Positions 1-5,514 of a DNA stretch of 5,514 nucleotides are shown here, piece after piece (position 1 is the first letter of the stretch; every line of letters starts with the position of its first letter). Position numbers and translations under genes: made by a program. The notes under the pieces are model-generated. The model was given only the letters and a program-made list of their open reading frames with translations, was not told the DNA's origin and searched no databases. Origin of the DNA: Desulfobacula sp. (lineage in GTDB: Bacteria > Desulfobacterota > Desulfobacteria > Desulfobacterales > Desulfobacteraceae); contig JAABTB010000180.1 of NCBI GenBank assembly GCA_011390085.1, forward strand, positions 1 to 5,514, written 5' to 3'.

Positions 1-16
1 GAATCTATAGATATAT

Positions 17-22
17 AAGAGG
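17..22 (+). promoter_or_regulatory. Ribosome binding site of the GNAT gene
   Basis: AAGAGG lies 7 nt before the ATG at 30 and is a good Shine-Dalgarno match. It supports 30 as the real start, even though that reading frame stays open to the left edge of the window. The 29 bases before the start are too short to judge a promoter. A different frame runs from base 1 to a TAA at 16-18, so these bases could also hold the tail of an upstream gene overlapping this site. That cannot be tested here. Confidence 0.6.
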
Positions 23-29
23 TTTCCCC

Positions 30-461
30 ATGTCTGAAGAATTCTTGGGCCAAGTGAGCATTAGACCCATTACATCCGCTTTGCCGGAGGATTTGAAAGA
101 TCTCTATAAAGATGCAGCGTGGTGGGACCCTTCCTATGACCGGGACCCGGGATTTTTAAATCATCTGGCAAAAGAGTCTGCTGTTTTTGTGGGTGCTTTT
201 TATAAAAAAAAGATGATCGGAATGGGCCGGGCCCTTTCCGATCTTGTTAGTGATGCTTATATTCAGGATGTTACGGTTTTAAAGGAATATAGAGGAAAAG
301 GAATAGGTAAAATTATCATTCAGACCCTGATTGAAGAACTTAAAAAAAAGGGGGTGGACTGGATCGGGCTTGTTGGAGAACCCGGCACATCCGCTTTTTA
401 TAAGGAACTGGGGTTTGATGTGCTGAAAGACTATATTCCCCTGAAATATAAGGATTCATAG
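30..461 (+). CDS. GNAT-family N-acetyltransferase
   Basis: This 143-residue cytoplasmic protein has the single-domain GNAT fold, which transfers an acetyl group from acetyl-CoA to an amine. Its length is typical of the family. After an N-terminal strand with I11-R12-P13, the middle strands lead to 'QDVTV' (79-83). The acetyl-CoA pyrophosphate-binding loop of motif A follows as R88-G-K-G-I-G-K94 at the start of an amphipathic helix. Motif B, near the C terminus, shows 'AFYKELGF' (122-129), the usual GNAT helix and strand. A Trp-Trp pair (31-32) followed by Asp-Pro may shape the substrate pocket. No signal peptide or membrane segment is seen. The start at 30 has a well-placed AAGAGG site. The stop is one base from the next start, so the gene is probably co-translated with the DUF2156 gene. 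The substrate cannot be read from the sequence: small molecule, protein amine and antibiotic all remain possible. Confidence 0.9.
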   Translation: MSEEFLGQVSIRPITSALPEDLKDLYKDAAWWDPSYDRDPGFLNHLAKESAVFVGAFYKKKMIGMGRALSDLVSDAYIQDVTVLKEYRGKGIGKIIIQTLIEELKKKGVDWIGLVGEPGTSAFYKELGFDVLKDYIPLKYKDS

Positions 462-462
462 A

Positions 463-1395
463 ATGGTTATGCCTGAAACGCTTTTGAGCACCCGTCAAAA
501 AATACGATTCCCCAAATTCAACCGGTTTGAATTAAAAGACAAGGCCCTTGTCGAGGCCTATTCTAAAAGATTCAATCCCGAGTCCTGCGAATATAATTTT
601 TCCAACCTCTTTGCCTGGCAGGAGGTTTATGATCTTTCTTTTTCCCTCTACCAGGGCAGGCTTCTGATTTATGACGGCATCAGTCAATGCGCCTTTATGC
701 CCCTGGGGGAGGATTTTTATCCCGAAGAACTGGTTGTTTTGGCGCTTCAACTCAAAAGCCTTGGGATTGAGGCTTCTTTCGGCCTGGTTACGCCGGAGTA
801 TCTGAAAAAATATCCTGACATTGAAGCCTATTTCAGGGTCAAAGAAGAACGGGATTATGCAGAATATCTCTATGAAGTGAAAAGCCTGTGCGATCTGACC
901 GGGGAAAAATTGCATAAAAAAAAGAATCTGATTTCTCAATTCAAACGATCCTATCCGGATTATCAGGTTCACGAAATCAAAGGCGAATTCAAAACAAGAT
1001 GTTATTCCTTTGCAAAGGAACTTCTGGACAGCCACGAAAAAGCATCCAAAGATCTTGTTGAAGAGCTTTCGGCCATAGAGACATCTTTCCGGTATTTTGA
1101 CGAGCTGGGTCTGGAAGGGCTTGCCGTCACGGTGGGGGAAAAGTTGGCCGCCTTTTCCGTTTTCAGTCGGCTGAATGCCACAACATACGATATTCAGTTT
1201 GAAAAATTTGATGTCGATTTTAAGGGTGCGGCCCAGGTCATCAACCATGAGACGGCAAACTATCTTCGGGATGTCTGTCAATACGTCAACCGGGAGCAGG
1301 ATCTCGGCATCCGGGGGCTGCGGCAGGCCAAACTGTCCTATGAGCCCCTCCGGTTATTTACCCCCCATAGCCTTGTTTTAAATCCTTCCAATTAA
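463..1395 (+). CDS. DUF2156 protein (phosphatidylglycerol lysyltransferase C-terminal domain-like)
   Basis: This 310-residue soluble protein matches the DUF2156 pattern, the domain that in MprF/LysX-type enzymes moves an amino acid from aminoacyl-tRNA to phosphatidylglycerol. It is built from two GNAT-like halves. Family hallmarks visible here are 'CEYNFSNLFAW' in the N-terminal half, 'YLYEV' leading to L150-H-K-K-K-N155 (the usual G-K-K-L-H-x-K-R-N segment), 'FEKFD' (246-250), and the C-terminal signature Y274-V-N-R-E-Q-D-L-G-I-R-G-L-R-Q-A-K290 followed by LSYEPLRL. No transmembrane segments are present, so the multi-spanning flippase and membrane part of MprF is missing. Short cytosolic forms of this family are common, and their acceptors are mostly unproven. 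The ATG at 463 has AGGA at 451-454 with 8-nt spacing; the ATG at 469 is less well placed. The gene sits one base after the GNAT gene, and its stop overlaps the next start. The family call is firm. Lipid aminoacylation is inference only. Confidence 0.88.
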   Translation: MVMPETLLSTRQKIRFPKFNRFELKDKALVEAYSKRFNPESCEYNFSNLFAWQEVYDLSFSLYQGRLLIYDGISQCAFMPLGEDFYPEELVVLALQLKSLGIEASFGLVTPEYLKKYPDIEAYFRVKEERDYAEYLYEVKSLCDLTGEKLHKKKNLISQFKRSYPDYQVHEIKGEFKTRCYSFAKELLDSHEKASKDLVEELSAIETSFRYFDELGLEGLAVTVGEKLAAFSVFSRLNATTYDIQFEKFDVDFKGAAQVINHETANYLRDVCQYVNREQDLGIRGLRQAKLSYEPLRLFTPHSLVLNPSN

Positions 1396-2273
1396 TGGAA
1401 AACCAGGAACTGATAAACAGACTTTCAAGTATCAAAAGCCTTCCCACGCTTCCGGTGGTGGCGGACAATGTCATCAAACTGACCCAGAATCCGGACAGCA
1501 CGGCCTTTGAAATTGCTGAAGCCATTTCCCTGGATCAATCTCTGGCCTCCAAGGTGTTGAAAACCGCCAATTCCGCCTATTACGGATTTCCGAGAAAGAT
1601 TAACACCATAAATTATGCCATTGTGGTCCTGGGTCTGAACAATATTAAAAATATTGTTCTTTCAACTTCCATCATGGGACAGTTTCCGAAAAAAAACCAG
1701 AATCTGTTGTTTGACCGGAAGGATTTCTGGAAACATTCTCTTTTGTGCGGGATCATTGCCAAAAAAATTTCAGAGCACGTGGGGATTAAGAATTCAGAAG
1801 AAATGTTCATGTGCGGTCTTTTACATGATTTCGGCAAACTGATTCTGGATACTTTTTTTCAGGAAGAATTCGTCTGCGCCCTTCAGATGGCTGAAAAGAA
1901 CCAGTTGACAGTGATGGAAGCCGAAAACCGGGTTTTCGGGTTTAACCATTCCGGGGTCGGGGCCTTATTGCTTCGGAAATGGAGTCTTCCGCCCTCCCTG
2001 GTAAAATCTGTTGAATTTCATCACAATCCCGAAGAAACGCCCAATGTGTTCCGTACCGCCTCCATTGTCCATGTGTCGGATTACCTGTGCCGGCGAATCG
2101 GCATCGGAAATTCAGGAGGAACGGTCTTACCGGAGCTCAATAAAAAATCATTTAAGCTTGTGGACCTGACGTCGGACCAGATCAAGGAATTAACGCTTCA
2201 AATTAAAAAAGAATTTAAAACCGCAACGGAATTCCTTTATGAGGGAGAAACGGATGATGACAAAACCCCTTGA
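1395..2273 (+). CDS. HDOD-domain signal transduction protein
   Basis: This 292-residue cytoplasmic protein consists almost entirely of one HDOD (HD-related output domain) region, about residues 8-235. Members of this family act in bacterial signalling, often beside kinases and receivers, and are generally not shown to be enzymes. The opening 'IKSLPTLPVVADNVIKL' and 'ISLDQSLASKVLKTANSAYYG' are classic for the family, as is 'INYAIVVLGLNNIKNIVLS'. Residues in HD-type metal-ligand positions are present: H114 (FWKHS), H144-D145 (LLHDFGK), H185 (FNHSG), H209-H210 (FHHNP) and D229 (VHVSDY). The GYP motif of HD-GYP phosphodiesterases is absent. The tail after about residue 240 is charged and ends in an acidic stretch. 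The ATG overlaps the preceding TAA as TAATG and has no purine-rich ribosome site, so translation probably depends on re-initiation after the DUF2156 gene. The 3' end overlaps the kinase gene. A regulatory role tied to the adjacent kinase and receiver is likely but inferred. Confidence 0.92.
   Translation: MENQELINRLSSIKSLPTLPVVADNVIKLTQNPDSTAFEIAEAISLDQSLASKVLKTANSAYYGFPRKINTINYAIVVLGLNNIKNIVLSTSIMGQFPKKNQNLLFDRKDFWKHSLLCGIIAKKISEHVGIKNSEEMFMCGLLHDFGKLILDTFFQEEFVCALQMAEKNQLTVMEAENRVFGFNHSGVGALLLRKWSLPPSLVKSVEFHHNPEETPNVFRTASIVHVSDYLCRRIGIGNSGGTVLPELNKKSFKLVDLTSDQIKELTLQIKKEFKTATEFLYEGETDDDKTP
2241..2247 (+). promoter_or_regulatory. Ribosome binding site that decides the kinase start
   Basis: GAGGGAG ends 6 nt before the ATG at 2254, an ideal spacing. 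The more upstream in-frame ATG at 2239 overlaps this site and has no Shine-Dalgarno match of its own. The site lies inside the end of the HDOD coding region. Confidence 0.65.
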
Positions 2274-3852
2274 AAAGGACCATCAGTTTTTAACCCGCAC
2301 TATTTCAAGCCTGACCGATCAGGTGGATCTGTTTGAGACTTTCCAGGATTTGTCCTTGAAAATCATCTCTCAGTTTGATCTGAATGCTATTTTCAGCACT
2401 TTTTCCGGTATTGTCAAAGAGGTGGTGTCCTATCAATCCATAACCATTTATCTCTTTCATGAAGACGGGAAACGTTTTTCCAGGGCCTATCCTCTGGAAC
2501 GTGCGACCCAAAACCGCCGAGAGGATCTTCCTGATACCGGCATCATCCATTGGGTGATGGACCAGGGTCGGTGGACCGTGATAACGGATTTCCTGGATCA
2601 AAAGGCCACAGCCATCACCAGCATCCTTCCCATAAAAAGCCCCCGGCAGGCCGTGGGATTTCTGGTTATGACAACGGATGTCGATCCTTCTCTTTATAAT
2701 CAGAAATTGACTTCCATCTTAAATTTTTTGGCCTCCCAGACCGCCATCGCCATTGAAAACCAGAGTCTGGTTGCCCGGATAAACAATTCAAACGCCTATC
2801 TGACCAATATGCTGGAAAGCATCAGCAACGGTATCATGGCCGTCAATATGAAAGGGGAGGTGACCTTAATCAACAAGAATGTCACCGCGATTCTGGGGAT
2901 CAAGATCAAAAAGATCATCAGCCTTCATTATCAGTCGTTTCTAAAAGGAAATCTGAGACAGGAAATGGATCAACTGTTTGCCGGCATTCTGGATAAGGGC
3001 TTTGTCATGGAGTCCATGGTCCATCATTCGCCTTTCAAGGGGATCCATATCATGATCGGAATTACGGCATCACTTCTGATTGATAAAAACAGGAACACCA
3101 TCGGCATTATTTTTATCTTCAGGGATATGTCGGCTTCCAGGGAGATTGAGCGACTCACACGGCTCGATGAAATGAAATCCGAGTTTGTTTCCAATGTTTC
3201 CCATGAATTGCGCACCCCTTTAAGTATTATCAAGGCGTATTCCGAAGCCCTGCTGACTCAGGTCAAACCCCAGGATCATGACACCCGGGAACAATTTTTG
3301 TCCGTTATCGATAGTGAAACGGACCGGCTTTCGACCATTGTTTCCAATCTTCTGGACCTTTCCAGGATAGAAGCCGGAAAATTCAGACTGGACTATAGTG
3401 TTTTTTCTTTGAAAGACCTGGTTAATTCCGTTATTTCCGTCTTTAAGGCCAAGCCTTCAAACATTGATATCTTAACTGATTTCCATGAGAATCTTCCGGA
3501 GATTGAGGCCGACCTGGAAAAAATCAGGGAGGTTTTGATTAACCTCATTGCCAACAGCGTTAAATTTTCTCCCATGGGCGGAACCGTCAGCATCACGGTG
3601 GAACACCAGGAAGGGTTTGTTTCCTGCAGTGTATCCGATACCGGCATCGGTATTCCAAAGGATAAAATCAAACACATATTTAAAAAATTTTACAGGGTTG
3701 ATAATTCGGATATCGCTGAAATTCCAGGCACCGGCCTTGGCTTGTCTATTGTGAAGCATATTCTGGACGCCCATAGGGGGAGAATCGCAGTGGACAGCGT
3801 CCTGGGTGAAGGTTCCGTTTTTACTTTTTTTCTGCCGATTTCAAGGAGCTGA
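2254..3852 (+). CDS. Cytoplasmic GAF-PAS sensor histidine kinase
   Basis: With the start at 2254 this is a 532-residue kinase without membrane segments; the alternative ATG at 2239 adds five residues. Domains in order are a short helical lead, GAF (about 30-169, ending 'LASQTAIAIENQ'), PAS (about 180-295, with 'SISNGIMAVNMKGEVTLIN' and ending 'IFIFRDMSASREIERL'), HisKA and HATPase_c. The phosphoacceptor is H317 in 'FVSNVSHELRTPLS' (H box). The N box is 'NLIANSVKFS' with N434, the G1 box is D462-T-G-I-G466, the F box is 'FKKFYR', and the G2 box is G492-T-G-L-G-L497. All catalytic boxes are intact, so it should autophosphorylate using ATP. It senses an internal signal through GAF/PAS; the ligand is unknown, and no heme or flavin motif is obvious. 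It overlaps the HDOD gene by 20 nt, and its stop lies one base before the receiver start, making that receiver its most likely partner. An H-E-L-R-T-P H box points to the common Pho/Nar-like class of kinases. Confidence 0.93.
   Translation: MMTKPLEKDHQFLTRTISSLTDQVDLFETFQDLSLKIISQFDLNAIFSTFSGIVKEVVSYQSITIYLFHEDGKRFSRAYPLERATQNRREDLPDTGIIHWVMDQGRWTVITDFLDQKATAITSILPIKSPRQAVGFLVMTTDVDPSLYNQKLTSILNFLASQTAIAIENQSLVARINNSNAYLTNMLESISNGIMAVNMKGEVTLINKNVTAILGIKIKKIISLHYQSFLKGNLRQEMDQLFAGILDKGFVMESMVHHSPFKGIHIMIGITASLLIDKNRNTIGIIFIFRDMSASREIERLTRLDEMKSEFVSNVSHELRTPLSIIKAYSEALLTQVKPQDHDTREQFLSVIDSETDRLSTIVSNLLDLSRIEAGKFRLDYSVFSLKDLVNSVISVFKAKPSNIDILTDFHENLPEIEADLEKIREVLINLIANSVKFSPMGGTVSITVEHQEGFVSCSVSDTGIGIPKDKIKHIFKKFYRVDNSDIAEIPGTGLGLSIVKHILDAHRGRIAVDSVLGEGSVFTFFLPISRS
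3843..3848 (+). promoter_or_regulatory. Ribosome binding site that decides the receiver start (GTG)
   Basis: AAGGAG lies 5 nt before the GTG at 3854, inside the last codons of the kinase gene. It is the strongest Shine-Dalgarno match in the window. It argues for the GTG start over the in-frame ATG at 3806, which would lie deep within the kinase gene. Confidence 0.75.
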
Positions 3853-3853
3853 T

Positions 3854-4234
3854 GTGATATATAAAAAAAGCATACTGATTATTGATGATATGAAGCATAT
3901 CCGGGATATTCTCTGGTTCAGCCTGAAGCAGGAAGGGTACAGGCCCATACTGGCGGAAAACGGCCAGAGGGGGCTTGATTGTCTTTTTGATAAAGAAAAC
4001 CGGGTGGACCTGGTGATTCTGGATGTGATGATGCCGAAAATGGATGGCTTCCAGGTGCTTGAAAAAATCAGAACCTCCAATGATCCGGCTTCCAAAACCC
4101 CGGTCATCATGTTGACGGCCAAGGCCCAGAGAGAAGCTGTGATCAAGGGATTAAGCATGGGCGCCAGTGACTATGTGCTCAAACCCTATAAATTTGCCGA
4201 GCTTCTTTCAAAGGTTCAGAATCTGATCGGGTAA
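3854..4234 (+). CDS. Stand-alone response regulator receiver (CheY-like)
   Basis: Starting at the GTG at 3854, this is a 126-residue protein consisting of one receiver domain, the usual size of CheY/Spo0F-like proteins. The acidic pair D11-D12 (ILIIDD), the phospho-accepting D57 (VILDVMMPKMDG), T88 (IMLTAK) and K110 (YVLKPY) are all in place, so it should bind magnesium and take phosphate from a histidine kinase. There is no DNA-binding or enzymatic output, so it must act by protein contact or as a phosphorelay intermediate. An in-frame ATG at 3806 would add 16 residues (hydrophobic, read from kinase coding sequence) before the first receiver strand. It is rejected because the GTG has a strong AAGGAG site and a junction only one base after the kinase stop. 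The next gene, a Cache/HAMP sensor, follows after 2 nt, so the receiver sits between two sensors. The target is not evident; the HDOD protein two genes upstream is a candidate by context only. Confidence 0.93.
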   Translation: MIYKKSILIIDDMKHIRDILWFSLKQEGYRPILAENGQRGLDCLFDKENRVDLVILDVMMPKMDGFQVLEKIRTSNDPASKTPVIMLTAKAQREAVIKGLSMGASDYVLKPYKFAELLSKVQNLIG

Positions 4235-4236
4235 GG

Positions 4237-5514
4237 ATGATGATATTTCATAAACTGAAATTCCGGAACAGGCTTTTTATTACCTTTCTGATGGTGTTTA
4301 TTCCCTTGATTCTTCTGGGAAGCACCTTTGTTTATTATCAGGTCAAAAAAATACTTCAAACCAGTATTGAAAAAGAATTGCAGGACTCCACTGAGGCATT
4401 GTCCAATCTGATCCAGACCTCTGCCGCTGTGTCCATTAAAACAAGGCTCCACGGCATTGCCGAAAAAAATAAGGATATTGCCCAATATTTTTATGACCGT
4501 TACCGGTCCGGCAGTCTGACCAGAAAAGAAGCCATCCAACGGATAGAAGAGATATTTCTGAGTCAGACCATCGGTGTCAGCGGGTATATCTATTGTCTGA
4601 ACAGCAAGGGAGTGGCTGAGCTCCATCCCAACAGTCAGGTGAAAAATACGGACGTATCCGGTTTTGGGTTTGTCCGGCATCAACTGGAAATGAAAAATGG
4701 GTACCTGGAATACGAGTGGAAAAATCCGGGAGAAGAGAGGGAAAGACCCAAAGCGCTTTATATGGTTTATTTTGAGCCCCTTGACTGGATTATTTCGGTT
4801 TCAACCTATCGGGAAGAATTTTTTCACCTTGTGGATATAAATGATTTCAGGCAGAATATCCTTTCCCATCGAACAGGTGCTACCGGATATGCATATGTCC
4901 TTGCCGAAGATGGAACCATGCTGGTCCATCCCAGGGTTCAGGGTTTGAACCTGTTTGACCAGACAGAGCATTCAAATGATTTTTTAAAACAAATGCTTCA
5001 GAAGAGGGCCGGGGAAATAAAATATTTCTGGAAAAATCCGGGAGATCAAAAAGCCCGGGAAAAATCCGTCATCTTCAAGCATCTTCCGGAATATAAATGG
5101 ATTGTGGCCTCTTCCAGCTATGTGGAAGAGGCGTTTGGCCCTTTAAAGACGTTTAGGAATGTTTTGGCTTCTATCCTGATTGTCGTTGTTTTATCCTCCA
5201 TCGGGATCACCTATCTGATCAGCACCTCTGTGACCAAACCCCTGGCCTCTCTCATGAAAAAACTGGAACATGGGGCGGGCGGGGATTTATCCGTTCGCAT
5301 GGATGAGGATGGACCCGATGAGCTGGGCCGGCTTGCCCGGCATTTTAATTCTTTTATGGAACAACTGGAACATGACCAGGAACAGATCCAGGCCGAGATC
5401 AGAAAAAATATCGATGTCCGGACCGCCCTGGTGGAAAATGATTTAAAGCTGAGAAGCTTGTTCAATCAATCTTTTCAATTCACGGGAATCCTATCTCCGT
5501 CCGGCATCCTGGAG
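4237..5514 (+). CDS. Membrane sensor with double Cache, HAMP and PAS (5' part of a probable sensor kinase; runs off the window)
   Basis: An open frame of 426 codons runs from the ATG at 4237 (ATG at 4240 equally possible) to the last base with no stop. Residues 13-34 form a first transmembrane helix after a basic N terminus. An extracytoplasmic region of about 270 residues follows, then a second helix (about 309-330), a HAMP linker (about 330-380, 'TKPLASL' and 'DELGRLARHFNSF') and a short helical stretch. The start of a PAS domain is seen from about residue 403 ('LFNQS', 'GILSPSGILE'). The sensor region contains two similar Cache units: 'GVSGYIYCLNSKG..LHP' (113-131) and 'GATGYAYVLAEDG..VHP' (214-232), each followed by 'WKNPG' (161 and 265) and an aromatic 'W-I' strand (W184 and W288). 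Cache units bind small ligands outside the membrane. The output domain is beyond the window: histidine kinase is most likely by neighbourhood, but a diguanylate cyclase or hybrid kinase is possible. No clear Shine-Dalgarno site precedes the start; the 2-nt gap from the receiver suggests coupling. Confidence 0.88.
   Translation, partial: MMIFHKLKFRNRLFITFLMVFIPLILLGSTFVYYQVKKILQTSIEKELQDSTEALSNLIQTSAAVSIKTRLHGIAEKNKDIAQYFYDRYRSGSLTRKEAIQRIEEIFLSQTIGVSGYIYCLNSKGVAELHPNSQVKNTDVSGFGFVRHQLEMKNGYLEYEWKNPGEERERPKALYMVYFEPLDWIISVSTYREEFFHLVDINDFRQNILSHRTGATGYAYVLAEDGTMLVHPRVQGLNLFDQTEHSNDFLKQMLQKRAGEIKYFWKNPGDQKAREKSVIFKHLPEYKWIVASSSYVEEAFGPLKTFRNVLASILIVVVLSSIGITYLISTSVTKPLASLMKKLEHGAGGDLSVRMDEDGPDELGRLARHFNSFMEQLEHDQEQIQAEIRKNIDVRTALVENDLKLRSLFNQSFQFTGILSPSGILE
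4573..5106 (+). repeat. Internal duplication: two Cache units in the sensor gene
   Basis: Matching landmarks recur about 101-104 codons apart: G-x-x-G-Y-x-Y at 113 and 214, H-P at 130 and 231, W-K-N-P-G at 161 and 265, and W-I at 184 and 288. At DNA level the 'WKNPG' codons form an exact 17-base direct repeat (TGGAAAAATCCGGGAGA at 4717-4733 and 5029-5045). The protein-level repeat is clear. Overall DNA identity elsewhere is low, so any duplication is old. Confidence 0.7.

Noticed and set aside
1..18. Possible tail of an upstream gene ending at TAA 16-18.
   Set aside because: Only five codons are visible, so there is nothing to support a coding call. It is mentioned only because the tight spacing elsewhere makes it plausible.
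224..234. GC-rich inverted repeat GGGCC-G-GGCCC.
   Set aside because: It lies inside the GNAT coding region, has a one-base loop and no U-tract, so it is not a terminator. It is probably chance Gly-Arg-Ala coding.
204..350. A-AAA-AAG slippery-type heptamers in the GNAT gene (204-212, 342-350), with similar A8 runs at 916-923 and 1689-1696.
   Set aside because: They fit the reading frame of a -1 slippage site. However, a shift at 342-350 reaches a stop after about 20 codons without a useful extension, and Lys-Lys-Lys codons are common in these proteins. No stem-loop or upstream stimulatory site stands out.
532..1281. Long antisense open frame (249 codons) opposite the DUF2156 gene.
   Set aside because: The predicted protein has no recognisable family and unnatural composition (rich in Phe and Ile). 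The sense strand encodes a well-conserved family in the same place, so this is a shadow.
4216..4683. Antisense open frame of 155 codons opposite the start of the Cache sensor.
   Set aside because: The sense frame encodes a coherent transmembrane/Cache protein. The antisense product has no family resemblance and no ribosome binding context.

Overview
The window looks like the inside of one tightly packed, plus-strand gene cluster from a Gram-negative bacterium. It has moderate GC content (mid-40s percent by eye). The protein styles (stand-alone DUF2156 protein, HDOD protein, GAF-PAS histidine kinase, double-Cache/HAMP/PAS sensor) recall sulfate-reducing Desulfobacterota, most likely Desulfobacterales. 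That placement is inferred from protein style, not from a marker gene. No RNA genes, mobile elements, CRISPR arrays or rho-independent terminators are visible, and no gene-free stretch exceeds about 30 bases.

Layout, left to right: (1) a small GNAT-family N-acetyltransferase (30-461). (2) A DUF2156 protein (463-1395) related to the catalytic C-terminal domain of phosphatidylglycerol lysyltransferases, without the membrane flippase part. (3) An HDOD-domain signalling protein (1395-2273). (4) A soluble GAF-PAS histidine kinase (best start 2254, end 3852). (5) A stand-alone CheY-like receiver (best start GTG 3854, end 4234). (6) A membrane sensor with two Cache units, HAMP and the start of a PAS domain (4237 to the window edge, incomplete). 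This last gene stays open to the end of the window.

Junctions are 1 nt, a 1-nt overlap (TAATG), a 20-nt overlap, 1 nt and 2 nt. This strongly suggests one polycistronic unit with translational coupling. The promoter must lie upstream of the window, because only 29 bases precede the first start codon. Transcription probably continues past the right edge.

Working model (inference): the cytoplasmic GAF-PAS kinase, and possibly the periplasm-facing Cache sensor, feed phosphate to the single-domain receiver. The receiver acts by protein-protein contact, since it has no DNA-binding output. The HDOD protein is a further signalling or scaffold component. The two acyltransferase-fold proteins at the front may be modification enzymes under this control, or may simply be co-transcribed. 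Each family is known singly. The possible novelty is the combination of a putative aminoacyl-transfer enzyme with an HDOD/kinase/receiver relay. Nothing in the sequence proves a new system.
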